A stretch of 64,000 nucleotides of DNA from Strongylocentrotus droebachiensis (GCA_035222895.1 JAVYIG010000094.1:619501-683500); one strand, 5' to 3'; positions 1 to 11,140 are shown, counted from the first letter of the stretch. Made by a program: numbers and translations. Notes: generated by a model from the letters alone, not told the origin.

Positions 1-689
1 ATATTTGTTGTTGTTGCTATAATTATGTCGTTATTATTTTTAGATGGTAATGATGATATTACCCTGGCAGCCCTTAGCGAGTGTATTGTTATAGAATATC
101 AGTAAATATAAAATAATTAATGTTATAAATAGATCAATTAATTACTGCAATATTAAATGGGTTTAGAACAAGAACACCAAGCAATAACCTCGTTTATTTT
201 GGAGAGTGCATTTTCCCTTGTTGAAGTACCTAGAACATTATTTTCCCTGGCTATCAAGTCCCTGATGATAATACTGTTATCTGAAATTGTTTTATGCTGT
301 CATAAATTACATTTCATTTTACAGATTTTCCCTGGTACGTTATAGATTTACGAGGTTTAAATGGGCTAAGATAGAGAGATTTCGCAACAGAATAACTTTG
401 TTGAAAAGTAACAAGTTGAAAATAAATTAATAAAATAAGTTAATATCGTATGGCAATATCACTGACTGGTTAATGGTTAGTTGACTGGTAGATCAGCAGT
501 TTTCCTCATCATTAAAATCTGAGAAGATGATTTTACTATCTGAATTTAATTCAACCCTTCCTCGCCGTGTTAATTCGTAATTAAACATTACTGAAAATAT
601 CATAAAGAAAACATAACGGAATTGGTTTTGAATGACTCATGTCTATGATGTTCTTCTATTGTTATGTGATTGACATATTCTTCTGCTTC
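1..689. other. AT-rich unique sequence, no gene seen
   Basis: I find no exon-like ORF or repeat family here beyond a short (GTT)n run in the first 20 bases. A 62-codon ORF at 157-345 has no recognisable motif and no convincing splice context, so I treat it as chance. Confidence 0.6.
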
Positions 690-861
690 CGATGTCTGTA
701 AGTATTAAGGTAATCAGGGGAACGACGTCTTCAATTCCTCTCCGATGGACTTGGTAATGAGGATTAATGCCTTACCAAAGTAAACTAGGACAATGACTTG
801 GTTTCGAACCAGGGACCTCCCGGTTACGAGGCCACTGCTCTACCACTGAGCCATCACACCT
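690..861 (-). mobile_element. tRNA-Thr-like SINE (minus strand)
   Basis: Read on the minus strand from about 861, the sequence starts like a tRNA: an A-box region (tggctcagtggtagagc), an anticodon-loop-like ctcgtaa (CGT, Thr) and a B-box (ggttcgaaa) at plus-strand 800-811. About 100 bp of non-tRNA body follow, including a taaggcattaatcctcatt segment. Box spacing and the downstream body are typical of tRNA-derived SINEs mobilised by a LINE partner. The acceptor stem does not pair well, so a functional tRNA gene is unlikely. The 3' limit is uncertain because there is no clear tail or target-site duplication. A tRNA-Thr pseudogene is the alternative. Confidence 0.7.
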
Positions 862-1117
862 TGTCACTACAATCACATATTACATATTACAATCACATAT
901 TCTATAGGACATACACGGGGTTTTGGAATTGCCCTTGAGATGACTTTTCGAAATATTTGCGATCTTGAATTCCGTAAAAAGAGTAAGTTTAGATTTAATT
1001 TAACGCGATAAGTGAAGATCCAGCGGTGAACCATTGATCTATCTAAGAAGGGGAGGGTGCGGAGGGGCTGGAACTATCGGATAAATGGTATGCTCCATGT
1101 CAACGCCATAGAACGAA

Positions 1118-1132
1118 GGGGGGGGGGGGGGG
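1118..1132. repeat. poly(G) run
   Basis: Fifteen consecutive G. One of about 20 G or C homopolymers in the window; the length is likely polymorphic or error-prone in sequencing. Confidence 0.9.
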
Positions 1133-1763
1133 TTGTGGGTTTGTATCGTGTTATTTTCACACTGAGTTTGTCGCCAGTTTCATTATTTCCCTTTGTTTGC
1201 GATTCGAGAGGAGAAGTGCCCCATTACCCCCAGTAACTACACCGCTGAGAGGACCATTCGCTCGATACTTGAGGTGATTGTTTGGGGACATCTTCACGTC
1301 ATGTTCTCTGGTATAATAAGCTTGTTTACCTTCCATTAAACCTTTGAGAAGAGTATTTAAATGCCAATCTACAAGGGTACTCCAGGATTAAACAAATGTC
1401 GTTATCTATCTCCAAGTCTGTCCACGAGAGTTTACCCTCCCTCTACCAATGACCATCAACATTTTATCTCGCAGCCAAGTGCGTCCTTTTCCCAAAGGAT
1501 TGCCTATTTAGAAAACAAATACTTGTCAATACGCTACGTAAAATGGTTTCGAAATCAATCATTGTCTGGCAGAAACGTTCAGCAAATGTAACCTAGATTC
1601 TCCCCCTAAAATAGAACTTAATTTGTAGAGAAGAAAGTTATTTGTGTGGTAGACACTGTTAGGCATTGTTCTCGTTTACAATGCTGTTTCGCTGTATATT
1701 TTTGGACCAGGATTTATATATTCATATATTCCTTTATGATCTGAGGCGTACTAGGCTTCCGGA

Positions 1764-1764
1764 C

Positions 1765-1794
<30 letters not shown>
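1764..1794. repeat. poly(C)-(CT)n compound tract
   Basis: Twelve C run directly into about nine CT units. C-run plus CT compounds recur near 15170 and, with CA, near 40160. Confidence 0.9.
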
Positions 1795-1795
<1 letters not shown>

Positions 1796-1956
1796 CACCG
1801 GGAGAATTCTGAAACTATATACACAACAATCTCCTCAAAGTCGGGCAGCAAAGTAAAACAGATGTCCTATTTCTATTTTCCCATGACAATATACAGATTT
1901 TTAGTTTATTACTTTTCCCCATGTCATCGATTGCATGTTCCACGCTCAAATTATAT

Positions 1957-2390
1957 TTAAAGGTAGTGTTACAGTATCCCTTTTGCAGCCACCATCGAAT
2001 TCTGTAGAATTTTGCAGGAATTATGAATATGTCACGTATGTCCTATCCAATTATCTGTGAAATGTAAACGTTAGCAGTGTCCTAGTATTCAAATTATGTA
2101 AGGAAACCCTTTTACTTTCTAGACTTCACTGTCAGACACTATTGAGTGACTGGCTGACTTTTCCCCCTTTTGTATTAACATACATAAAATGAGCTGTAAA
2201 GAACACATGAGCATTTTTCTACAAAAAGGATTGCAATCACTAAAGTCGATTCGACAACCAATGGTGTTATTTCCCCATAAAAAGACATTTTCAAGCCCTT
2301 TTGATTAGATTAGTATTATCTTTCAAATGCCATTGGTATTTAACCTTTTAATTTTTCTGGCCTGCAAATGGGACATAGTACACGTATCTT
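1957..2390. mobile_element. TIR element family B, copy 1 (non-autonomous)
   Basis: This segment aligns along most of its length with 34679-35210. Shared blocks include the stretch around 'gcaggaattatgaatatgtc', 'gtcagacactattgagtgac', 'gcaatcactaaagtc' and the right end 'ctgcaaatgggacatag'. The left end starts TTAAAGGTAGTG and reaches ttttgcag at about 1988; the right end is degraded after about 2381. No ORF of note is present, so it is best described as a MITE-like derivative. It is shorter than copy 2 because a central portion is absent here or inserted there. Confidence 0.75.
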
Positions 2391-2404
2391 TCATTGCCCC
2401 TGGT

Positions 2405-2500
2405 TTCTAAGATTATAATAATAATAATAATAATACATAAGATTTGTATGGCGCCAAATTCACTTGACAATCAAATGCTCGAGGCACAGCTTGTGCAAAA
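2405..2500 (-). repeat. (TAA)n with SINE-like 3' tail, minus strand
   Basis: An (ATA)n run at about 2413-2435 is followed by a segment whose reverse complement has a '...gcctcgagca...ggcgccatacaaat...' arrangement, ending in the TAA-rich tail. This resembles the 3' tails at 12871-12957 and 44725-44803. The 5' part of the element is not recognisable, so the full extent is unknown. Confidence 0.45.
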
Positions 2501-3185
2501 GATGAATACATGATAAATATATATAAAAGTGCAATAGGAAAGGTACAGACATGAAAGGTAATGGTAATCGATTACGATGGAATATAAAAGAAAACAAACA
2601 AACAAAAAGTACCTCGCCCCCTAAAACAAAAATGCTAGTAAATGGGGGAAGTTGCAATAGGGCAAACATTGTGACAACACGTAATCCCTAAGCACAACAA
2701 CAAGAATTCTGTCGCCTTGGCCTGTTTTCCCGAGGATCAAGTCCGATTTTCACTCCAGCCATTCTTTATCCCCGAACTAATTTCGTCTACTTTATTTTAG
2801 ATGCGGCAATGAGATAGGTAAAGCCCGCTTTCGCCCAAAATAGAACATAGCCCTGAGGCCGACCTTAATGGCTCAAATGACGGCCTAAAATAGCCCTGTG
2901 TGACAGAGAACAGGGGCCGGGGCTGACATGAAAACTGGTTTCCATTGTCTGAAACACCACAGCATGAATGATCGTGTTGGTTTATTGTTTCATGAAATCG
3001 ATTGCTTTGTATATATTTGGGTGAGGGATTACTCCTTTGCTTATGCGGATGGGGTGATGTTTTGTTTATTCATCCCCCGTTTGGGGTGAAACATTTCTAT
3101 AAGGCTAAATACTTGAAATAATGAGGGTGTAAGGAGTAGCTCATAATTTTAATAAGAAAATTGAAATAATATTATCAACCCTCTG
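2501..3185. other. Unique sequence, no gene seen
   Basis: AT-rich with a short block at 2880-2930 of higher GC. No exon with convincing splice context and no recognised repeat. Confidence 0.5.
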
Positions 3186-3290
3186 ACATCATCATCATCA
3201 TCATCTTCAAGTGCCAGGTCTGTTACAGACATCGGCGGTCATGCATGGCCCTCCATGTCTGTCTACTATCTGCTATTCTTAAACAAAACT
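3186..3290. repeat. (CAT)n with attached repeat fragment
   Basis: Six CAT units are followed by a segment (tgccaggtctgttacagac, then a ggcggtcatgcatggccctcc-like stretch) that looks like the reversed 3' end of a dispersed retroelement. The assignment rests on general resemblance only, and no coding domain can be confirmed in about 100 bp. Confidence 0.35.
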
Positions 3291-3520
3291 GGTATTGCTG
3301 CTTTCTTTTTTGTGGCCATTTTGTTTGTGCTTTGCAAATATTTGACGTGTTGCCTTCCTTTGGTCTCTTTCAAGCAGTCTTTACTGTTTATAGTTTTTTC
3401 TAGACTTTTCTCTCTGTGTATTTGACCACAATATTCATTTGCATATTTCTTATTTTCCAACAAAGTATTAAAATACTCAATATTGATCTCTACCTGCATT
3501 TATTTGAAGTAGCGGTTATG

Positions 3521-3894
3521 TTTAAAAATAAACTTGAGTTCTGGTAAATATAGAAAATAAATTATCACAGTATCCAATGAGACTTACACTGAATGTAGGC
3601 CTACTAGATTACAAATAAATTACATGCCCCGAAACAATTTCGGTAGAAAATGTATAGTGGCTGAGTAATGAGCATAGAAAGATAAGGAAATCAAGGTAAG
3701 TACATGAAGGCCAGACATCATATGCACATGGGAAGTGTGGTTTTTATCGAAGATGATGCCCAGTAAGTTTGTGTGCGCCTGTTTTTATTTCACTGGTTCA
3801 AACAACCATTCTACTGCATGATAAACAATCCAGAATAAATCATAGCAATTTTCTCTCATACGATTCCCATACCAGAACTCAAGATTAGCTTTAA
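3521..3894 (-). mobile_element. TIR element family A, copy 1
   Basis: A 374-bp element with ends 'aacttgagttctggt' (left) and 'accagaactcaagatt' (right) as inverted repeats, and TTAA-containing edges (tttaaaaata / gctttaac). Inside, 'cttacactgaatgt', 'ggctgagtaatgagcatag' and 'aagataaggaaatcaag' match the copies at 29545 (same orientation) and 43692 (inverted). No ORF, hence non-autonomous. Strand is given relative to the 43692 copy. Paired TTAA edges fit a TTAA-targeting transposon such as piggyBac, but the terminal bases are not diagnostic. Confidence 0.8.
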
Positions 3895-4520
3895 CTTCAC
3901 ACAGACACCCGTACATTAGTGTAATGTAATAATATAGAAACGGACATGATGATCTATTTATCGTTGGTAGTGAAAGTAACCGGCCATCCCTGGATATTGC
4001 AATATTAAATAGCGTCCTCTGTTGTCAATTTCATAGAGTGCAACGCTTTGCTCTCGTCGCCAATTTTAATCAAACTAGACCCACACTGTCGTAACGCCGC
4101 TGACTTCCTCATTAATTCCATCGATAGCTTAGCGGTGGCATGTCCCTAAATGACATATCTTTAATGAGATAGATTCAATTATAGGATCCCCCGTTTAACG
4201 ACACCAAGTCCCCCCTACTATTTTCATTTTTCTTCATAATTATATCCGCTCAGGGGATATCTCATGTTGGTTGCGGGCGATTTTTGGTGCACCGGACCGG
4301 TAATGGATGGCAGCGGAAACTACGGTGTCCTCTCAACGTTTCGTGCTCATTAAATGGTATATGTTGTCCTGTCTCACTTCGAACATTCGTCGTTTGACAA
4401 CCTCATCGGTGATTTAATTACACGGTAATAAAATGACACTAATTTAAGTAATAAGATGCAGTTAGTGCCTATTAATTACCCTTACCCGGGAATATTACCG
4501 TCCTTTTTTCGAGAGGTTAT
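3895..4520. promoter_or_regulatory. Candidate cis-regulatory island
   Basis: Repeat-poor, locally GC- and CpG-richer sequence with several homeodomain-type TAAT/ATTA cores (for example around 4110, 4345 and 4415-4480) and a 'caccggaccggta' block near 4290. No ORF of note. Only composition and motif content support a regulatory role, and single homeodomain cores are expected by chance. Confidence 0.2.
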
Positions 4521-5840
4521 GGAGCGTTTTTCTTTTGGAAGGGTTTCACGAAGTATGAGAAGGTCTCGTTAGTCACACAAAGTGAGGAGGATTTCGGAGA
4601 AACGAGGGAGACCATTACAAAATTAAGAAGAAAGGGAGGTGGATGAAAGTTCAATGAATGAGAAAGAGAGAGAGAGACAGACAGACAGGAAGGGAAAGAG
4701 GGGGAAATGACTTGGAATTCCATCAGAGTTAAAAGATGAGCATTTGATTGAAGAAATACACGATGAATATTAATAACTAATATAAAAACATTTATGAAAA
4801 GCTTACGCGAAAATTGGGCATTTTAATATTTACGTGTACATATGTACATGTATTTTTCCTTTTATTACTAAAATGAATAACATTTAATGTGAGGGGGGCT
4901 ACATCAATGTACAAAATATTGTTTTTTCTAGGGGCCCTGCATAAAATTCAACATATAGGCCTATTCAAATTAAAACTACCTGAAGCATAATTCGAAATCG
5001 ATAAATGGGGTAAGACATTTATATGCATGTACCTAGACTCGTGTACCGGATGAGTTATGGAAAATAAATTAGATACACTAATCATTTAGTAAATTTGATA
5101 ATTTTCGATTGCTTTATAATGAAAAAACTACAGTCATTATTATCCTCATTGAATTCACAAACTTATATTGCAACAGATCTGGTTACTATGAAACTTTGCA
5201 AGGAGAATATAAGAAAGGAAAATGAAGATGTGGGGGGGGGGGGGTAATGGAAGTGCCACACACGCGATAAAGATGTAAACATTGGAGGGTTATTAGGGTA
5301 GAATAGTCTGATGTGACAACCAAGCCCGCTTTGAGAGGAGCCAACACCCGAGTCTCTCGTTGTCTCCCTCTTGGGGTTAGAATGAGATTGATCGGGGTCA
5401 TCAAAGGTCAAGTGTGATAGGCGCTTAATGGCCGCTCTTCGACATTACATTATCAGTGGACTATTCTGTTACGGAATGCCCTAATGACCAGATAAACTTA
5501 ACCAGACATGTAGCATGACATGTGTTATTTCAACGCATTTTTTGCTTTTTCTAGTAACCCTCTTCACATACTTATTGCTAGTAAGGTTCCTTTTTTTAAT
5601 TCTTTCTAGAAGACCTCTTCACTTACAATTGCTACTGATGTAAGGTTTTTTTTTTTCCTTCTTTTTTCTACAAGTCAATTGAAGCACCACTGTTGCGATA
5701 ATTCTTTTTATTCCACTAATCTTGTCAGAAGAAAATGAGGCTAATGAGACATTGAGTGTGTGTGGAGGGGGGGGGGGGGGGGGTAGGGCGACCGATTTCA
5801 AACATACGTCAAAGTGAAAGAGAATGGGCGTCCTATTAAT
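4521..5840. other. Unique sequence with G tracts
   Basis: Contains a GA-rich stretch at about 4664-4700, a 13-base G run at 5232-5244 and a 17-base G run at 5767-5783. ORFs here, on the minus strand, are proline-rich translations of the C-run strand. No gene is supported. Confidence 0.55.
5767..5783. repeat. poly(G) run
   Basis: Seventeen consecutive G downstream of a short GT-rich segment (tgtgtgtgtggagg). Confidence 0.9.
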
Positions 5841-6094
5841 GAAAAGGTTAAGTTCTGGGGAGAGGTTAGGAAAGATGACAAGTAGCAGTTTAGAAATGAG
5901 GCCCGATTTTTATGCCACATGTTTATGTAGTCCCATATAAATCTTTCTGTGTACAGTGCTTGTCACTTTACCAAGACTGGGCCAAATTTCTAATCATTTC
6001 GACGAAACCAGATCCATGCATTTATTTTATACACACCGATACTTATATGATTAACAATGCAATCGCATGACCAGAACTCAACTTTTTCTTTAAA
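5841..6094 (-). mobile_element. TIR element family A, copy 2 (short)
   Basis: The right end 'ccagaactcaactttttc' followed by TTTAAA matches the family terminus; the left end is degraded (ggttaagttctgg at about 5846-5858). The interior carries the family block 'gtgtacagtgcttgtcac' and 'ccaagactgggccaaattt'. At about 254 bp it is internally deleted relative to the copy at 7211. Confidence 0.7.
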
Positions 6095-7210
6095 GACCAA
6101 GACCAAGACCAAGATTCTTGATTGACTTATAATCACCTAGCATTAGACTTTATTTATGGAACAGCGACCTTGAAGGTAATACACAATTTGGGGAAATTTT
6201 GAAAATCTGGTGGATAGTGATTCTTTACAATTTTGATATATTTGGATGCCCCTGTGTATGTATTATAAGCACTACAAAAATTAGCCCCCAAAACACTTCT
6301 GCTTTCGAGAAAAATTGAATATAACAATTTACCGGTGCTCCTTTTCAAATAGCGCCTACGGCCGTACAATGGTAGCTGCGACCATACAAATATCAGAATA
6401 TGTAGTTGTGATTTATAATTTCCAAACGGGAATAGCTAATCGGTCGATTTTAGTCAAGAAACATTGTTTGGTAGCTTAATTAATATCTTGACCTTGAGAG
6501 GGAGCTATACAACATAAAGAGTTTATTACTTTTAATTTCATAACTTTAGACTCGATTTTAACTGCGACAATGATCGCTGAATATTATAGGATCGCATATG
6601 CTTCCAATATGTTTGTCTGAACCAAATTCATGACCCATACCAAAACTTTGTATTACCTTTAAAGCAGGGCTCGCTATTCCCTTGAGAGAGATTTAGATAG
6701 AGAGAGAGGGTGGGGGGGGGGGGGGGGGTCGTGTAAAGTAAAAAGAGGGTAAATCTGCTCACGTTATATATGCAATGATGAATATGATGATAAATACTCC
6801 GAATGTCACCCCATTTTAGAAGAAAGAAAAAAACGTTTCGTTGTACTTGACTTGAAGACGAGATAAGTATGGTTATCCTCGCACGAAACCCATAAATCTA
6901 TTTCACAGCGGAATGACATACTGATTTATGTAATGTGAGTTAATAATGTCTCTGTGGGGATTCATGCGATACAGGGTGACACGTTAAACTTGGACATTAA
7001 AACATTGATCGTATGAACAAGTTACTAGTCAAAGGCGTGTTCACTGGACTGGAACAGTTTTATGAATCGATATATATCATCATGCTCGTAACTAATATTT
7101 TGTCTACATGTTATAGCCAGTGGCGTAGCGTAGACGAAGATATTGAAGGGGCTCCTGAATAATATAGGGAGCGCATCGGTCGTACAAGTTGGATGAAAGC
7201 GAGGGGTATT
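6095..7210. other. Unique sequence with one G tract
   Basis: A small (accaag)n run sits at about 6096-6112 next to the family A edge. A GA stretch leads into a 17-base G run at 6712-6728. No gene is supported; the 71-codon minus-strand ORF at 6154-6369 has no recognisable motif. Confidence 0.5.
6712..6728. repeat. poly(G) run
   Basis: Seventeen consecutive G following a short (GA)n segment. Confidence 0.9.
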
Positions 7211-7604
7211 ATTAAGATAAAGTTGAGTTCTGGTCTTGCTATCATTGCATTATGAAAGAAACGGTGTATAATCGATCAGAAAAAGTTGATCATGTAGCAT
7301 ATAAGTATTGGTGTGTACTGCAAGGTTTTGGAGTCATCTAAATGATGAGAAATTTCGCCCAGTCTTGGTAAAGTTACAAGCACTGTACACAGGAAGAGGT
7401 ATATGGGACTACACAAACTTTTGGCATAAAAATCCGTCCCGATTTTTATTCTGTTACATGCCATATTTAGAATATTAAAGCATTTGAAGAGCCATGCTTT
7501 TCAGGGAACGTTTTTAATCTGATATTCTTCCACACTTGCATAACAACAATGATGACGCTCACAAATTATTTTTCACCTCTTCCCAGAACTCAACTTTCTC
7601 TTTA
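7211..7604 (+). mobile_element. TIR element family A, copy 3
   Basis: About 394 bp. The left end ttaagataaagttgagttct and the right end agaactcaactttctcttta are inverted copies, both edged by TTAA. Interior blocks 'gatcatgtagcatataagta', 'ggtttt-ggagtcatc' and 'acaagcactgtacacag' align in the same orientation with 43692-44086. A minus-strand 62-codon ORF in it is not protein-like. Non-autonomous. Confidence 0.85.
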
Positions 7605-8870
7605 AGGAGGTTCTTTCCTAGTTTGTATTTCTTCCACATCCTTTTCTCATCCTTTTCTGTTGTTCGTATTGTGATTGGGGCAGACGCCCGGTTCATACCC
7701 ATGTAGTTGTGCCTTTACAGTTCAGAAATGTGGGACGCTACACGCATGTTGTTAGTGTTTGGAAGACAATAAACATAACAGCACCCTACGAACCATATAA
7801 TATATAGTTCGTTAGTCCTTTTTAACAATTTGCTTTTTGTGTACTCGTATACACGGGCTAAATTTGCCCTGAATTTTGCAATTTACTGAAGTTTTCATGA
7901 ACATGAAAGGATAGAATCTACTTTTAATTTACCTTTATTGTATCTTTATAACATAAGATAATCTATTTTTACAATTAGAAAATAAATTATCTTTGTCTTT
8001 ATAGCTTTATAACATAATTTATCTGTATTCTATCTTTATAGCAGAACAACTATAGGACCATATTCAGTCATATTCACAATCACTTAAATTGCTTCTTTAA
8101 AAAAAAATCAATTCCGCTATTTTAGTTTTGCCAACCCCCCCCCCCCCCCCCCCCCAAGAGTTCAATAACTTCAGTGAAAGTCCTTCGGGTACTAGGGTAT
8201 CCAAACTTCAGAATATGATCGGGTGACATGGCTCCATAAAGTCTCTCTTGAAGTGGAGAGGGCGTGTCTTTAATTCACCTTAACTTTCTATTTTTAGCTC
8301 ATTGTATACAAAGTCGCGATAGTTTACCCCTGTTGAATTTACCGCTTTTGACCTCTTGTGTGGACATTTAGAGTGTGCCCCTGTGAACTTTTCTGCACCA
8401 CAAAATTAGTTTCGGAAAGTTTCGTTTCTTTGGCGTCTTGTAAAGTGTGACTCTGACAGTTTCAAGTGTTTTACCATAATAATTACGTTGAGTGACACCA
8501 ACTATCTTTCCTAGCCGTCTAAAGTTCATCATCGAACAAAGCAGAACGTGGAAAATTACAAGCGGGGGTCATGAATAGTCATGAACAAACTTAGTAAGAA
8601 GAATTGTTAATAAATTTAATTAATGTTCTTAATAAAGGTGTTGTTAAAAGCCCCGCTGCGCTACTTGCGCCCTCTATATAGCAACCAATGCCTAATTGGT
8701 TCCTGTTGGTCCCCTATGATTCCCCTTTCTTATGTTAATTGAGAGCTGATTTGATGAGATAACCCTGAGCTGTCAGTGACCTTATAGGGAAGTCTAATCC
8801 CCCTGACCAAACTAGTGCGGACGGGCTTTAATACATATATTACTCAACAATATTAGTCCACATCAGGCGC
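7605..8870. other. Unique AT-rich sequence
   Basis: No gene. 7914-8060 contains partly repeated 'tatctttata(ac)' segments, probably old local duplication. A 21-base C run lies at 8135-8155. The block at 8640-8830 is GC-richer and repeat-poor. Confidence 0.5.
8135..8155. repeat. poly(C) run
   Basis: Twenty-one consecutive C, tied with the G run at about 37461 as the longest G/C homopolymer in the window. Confidence 0.9.
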
Positions 8871-8912
8871 GGATCCAGGGGGGGGGGGCCCGATGGGCCC
8901 GCCCCCCTGGAT
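8866..8912. repeat. GC-rich palindromic repeat
   Basis: The sequence folds on itself around gggcccgatgggccc: a G run preceded by ggatcca pairs with a C run followed by tggat. The ggcgcggatccag edge resembles a short dispersed repeat common in marine invertebrate genomes (recollection). The strong hairpin and the C run at 8979-8996 make this a likely trouble spot for polymerases. Confidence 0.65.
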
Positions 8913-8978
8913 TTTTTGCATACAATGGGGGAAAAAAAGTTTTCGGGGTCAAATACAAAAAATGAATTATGCATACTA

Positions 8979-9112
8979 CCCCCCCCCCCCCCCCCCGAGG
9001 TTATATCCAAACAAGCAAACAAAAAACTTGTAAAAAGTAACAACATATTGTTGTCGAGAAATAGAATATAAGCAGAATTGCATAGCTGTGATTTCGTGGG
9101 GGGGGGGGGGGG
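8979..9112. repeat. Poly(C) ... poly(G) pair
   Basis: An 18-base C run (8979-8996) and a 15-base G run (9098-9112) bracket 101 bp of ordinary sequence and could pair as a hairpin stem. ORFs spanning this segment are homopolymer artefacts. Confidence 0.7.
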
Positions 9113-9139
9113 ACAGTGTGTTTTCCCAGTGTGTTGGCC

Positions 9140-9408
9140 GGTGTGTTGGCTCAGTCCGTAGAGCGTCCGCCTCACAACCGGGAGGTCGTTGGTTCGAACC
9201 CGGCCGCGTCATACCAAAAGACGTTAAAAGACGGGAGTTGCTGCTACCTTGTTTGGCGTTCAACAATAAGGGGATAGAGCAACGTCGATCTGGCCCTGCT
9301 CAGTGGCTGCCGGGCTCACGATCAATTGGGCAAAAAGAATTTCCATTTTCGGTTTAATAAAATTTGGAGTGGACTAAAAGATTATTATCATTATTATTAT
9401 CATTATTA
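9140..9408 (+). mobile_element. tRNA-Val-like SINE with near-intact tRNA head
   Basis: The head at 9140-9215 folds as a tRNA-like cloverleaf. Acceptor ends ggtgtg/catacc pair with one wobble. A gctc/gagc D-stem, a ctcacaa anticodon loop (CAC, Val) and a T-arm around ggttcgaac are present. The A-box (tggctcagtcc, about 9147) and B-box (about 9190-9200) form an internal Pol III promoter. A body of about 150 bp follows, and the element ends in an ATT-rich tail at about 9381-9407. A tRNA head, unrelated body and simple 3' tail are the classic SINE layout. The good preservation suggests a relatively young copy. A true tRNA-Val gene is less likely because the anticodon stem has a mismatch. Confidence 0.85.
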
Positions 9409-10219
9409 GTGGTGTCTCTTGTTCGATCATAACCTTTCCATTTCTAGATTACTTATACTTTAATCATGAAAGTCATTTTTCTTAATAATATAAAAACACA
9501 TGTTATTACAAATAGACCACGTTACTGCTCGAATAAGCCTGAGGTAACGAAGCCCTTAATAGGGGAAGTTCAACATTCTGGGCTTTATCCACCCCCCTCC
9601 CCCCCCCCCCAACCATGCCTATACGTCTGTGAAATATGAACGGTTTAGAAGTGTGATAACAAGTTATTATTCTATTCATACATTGACATAATGGCAAATG
9701 TAATTCACAGCTTGGTCCCACGCCAAATTACTTTTCATTTTGATTCCGAAATCGGATCAATGCCAGCCGGAGGGTTTTCAAAAATAATGACAAAATGACA
9801 TTCCAGTGAAAACAAACAAACAAAAAAACGTAGGAGGGAGACAAAACGGAAAGAAAAAAGAAGATTTTAATTGAAAAATAACAGATCCCACTCATTTCCT
9901 AAGCCTGGATAACAAAACAAAAGCCAAATTTCAGCAGAAAGGCACGGAAATCCAACTGATTGAAATTTATATTGTGACTTTTAATTATGTATAGTTAAAC
10001 TGCAAGTTTTTAGAAAGTTTACAAGCGAGTTAGCCATTGTTTTAAGTTAATATCTCAATAAGCTGACAATTTTTGGAACGAACAATTTGGACTTATGTAT
10101 TTCTGTATTTCTTTGCTTTGTCGGTGTCATTAGCGTCGTGCCAATCGGATGGCCTGACTATATATTGTAGTAATTATAATAATATACTAACAATATTTCT
10201 ACGAGTGCCTCTATAACTT
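9409..10219. other. Unique sequence, no gene seen
   Basis: A C-rich stretch at about 9589-9610 and a short (CAAA)n run at about 9814-9830. Otherwise featureless AT-rich sequence. Confidence 0.5.
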
Positions 10220-10316
10220 TTTTTCTATGATGTTCTTCCACATTTGCTTAATAACAATGATAATGCTCACAAATTATTGTTCACCTATCCCAAGAGCTCA
10301 ATTCTCTCTTTAAGCA
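10220..10316 (+). mobile_element. TIR element family A, right-end fragment
   Basis: Aligns with the last 95 bp of the 7211 copy: 'gttcttccaca', 'aacaatgat', 'gctcacaaattatt', 'ttcacctat' and a degraded terminus 'gagctcaattctctcttta'. No left end is found nearby, so it is a truncated remnant. Confidence 0.65.
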
Positions 10317-10379
10317 TAAACTCCTAGAAAAAAGTCGGCATCGTTAGACTAGTTTGAGAGAGCCGCGTCCGTGGATTTG

Positions 10380-10800
10380 ATACAACCCAATAAACAAAAT
10401 CACGTGAAAATCACGTCAATATAAAGGTATCGACTTGAGGAGAGTTACGTTCTTCAAACACCGGATATTTACGTAAATGTGTTAATACGTTTATTGCACT
10501 AGGTAACTTTAACACACGTACACTAAATCACGCAATTGTCACTGCAATATCACCATTATAATAACGTGATTATCCCTACCTTGGAGACCATGGTTTGTAA
10601 ACCTAATACTCCAGTGTTTGTTTGGTTATGAAATTACATCTTCATAAACGAAACTATCGCGTCACAGAAACACGTGAAGCGTTAGTGATAGTTTTAGTCA
10701 AAATATCTGCGTGAAATTCACGTGAATATTACGAGGCTGACTTGAGATGAATCATGTTCTTCAATCACGTGAAATTTACGTCGAAGAGGAAATATGTTAC
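10380..10800. repeat. CACGTG-rich diverged duplication
   Basis: Two segments about 318 bp apart (near 10400 and 10719) share cacgtga, then a gacttgag block, then gttcttcaa. CACGTG occurs at 10401, 10671, 10720 and 10766. It lies directly before the tandem arrays at 11.5-12.2 kb, whose units also carry acgtgat motifs, so the whole 10.4-12.4 kb block may be one repetitive locus. Confidence 0.45.
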
Positions 10801-10984
10801 TGTAACCCGCGTTCAACCCAATAATTACGCAAATGTTACAATATAAATAAGCCAAAATAATGACGTTCTCATCCCGTTTTTGAACATCGTGTCTTGGATC
10901 TTCCATAATTACGTCCAGGCGCGCCGGAAGCAGTTTGGGATTAGAGGGGGTGGGGGTGGAGGGTGGGTGCAAACATCCCAGAAG

Positions 10985-11140
10985 AAAAAGCTAGTTGCAA
11001 CTGGTCCAGTTGATGAACCAGTTAATACCAACTGGTAACCCTGGAAATTGAAATGGGCTCAATGATCCAGTTGATCCAGGCCAGTTAGAATTCAATTGGT
11101 CTAGCTGAGCCATTAGAACCATTTGGTAAAACTTCCAACC
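10985..11140. repeat. Scattered aactggt/accagtt motifs
   Basis: Many short copies of (c)aactgg(t) and its complement (gcaactggtccagttgat, accagttaat, ccaactggt, ccagttgatcc) in both orientations. The same core starts each unit of the 37-bp array at 11487, suggesting an eroded flank or inverted partner of that array. Confidence 0.4.

Larger units (their letters stand above)
862..1956. other. Unique sequence with G and C/CT tracts
   Basis: No gene seen. It contains a 15-base G run at 1118-1132 and a compound C-run/(CT)n tract at 1764-1794. The 76-codon ORF at 1361-1591 has no recognisable features. Confidence 0.55.

Noticed and set aside
690..861. Functional tRNA-Thr gene
   Set aside because: Boxes are present but the acceptor stem does not pair and a SINE-like body follows.
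9088..9357. 89-codon ORF through a G run and SINE
   Set aside because: Gly-rich start from the homopolymer, then a tRNA-like head; not a gene.
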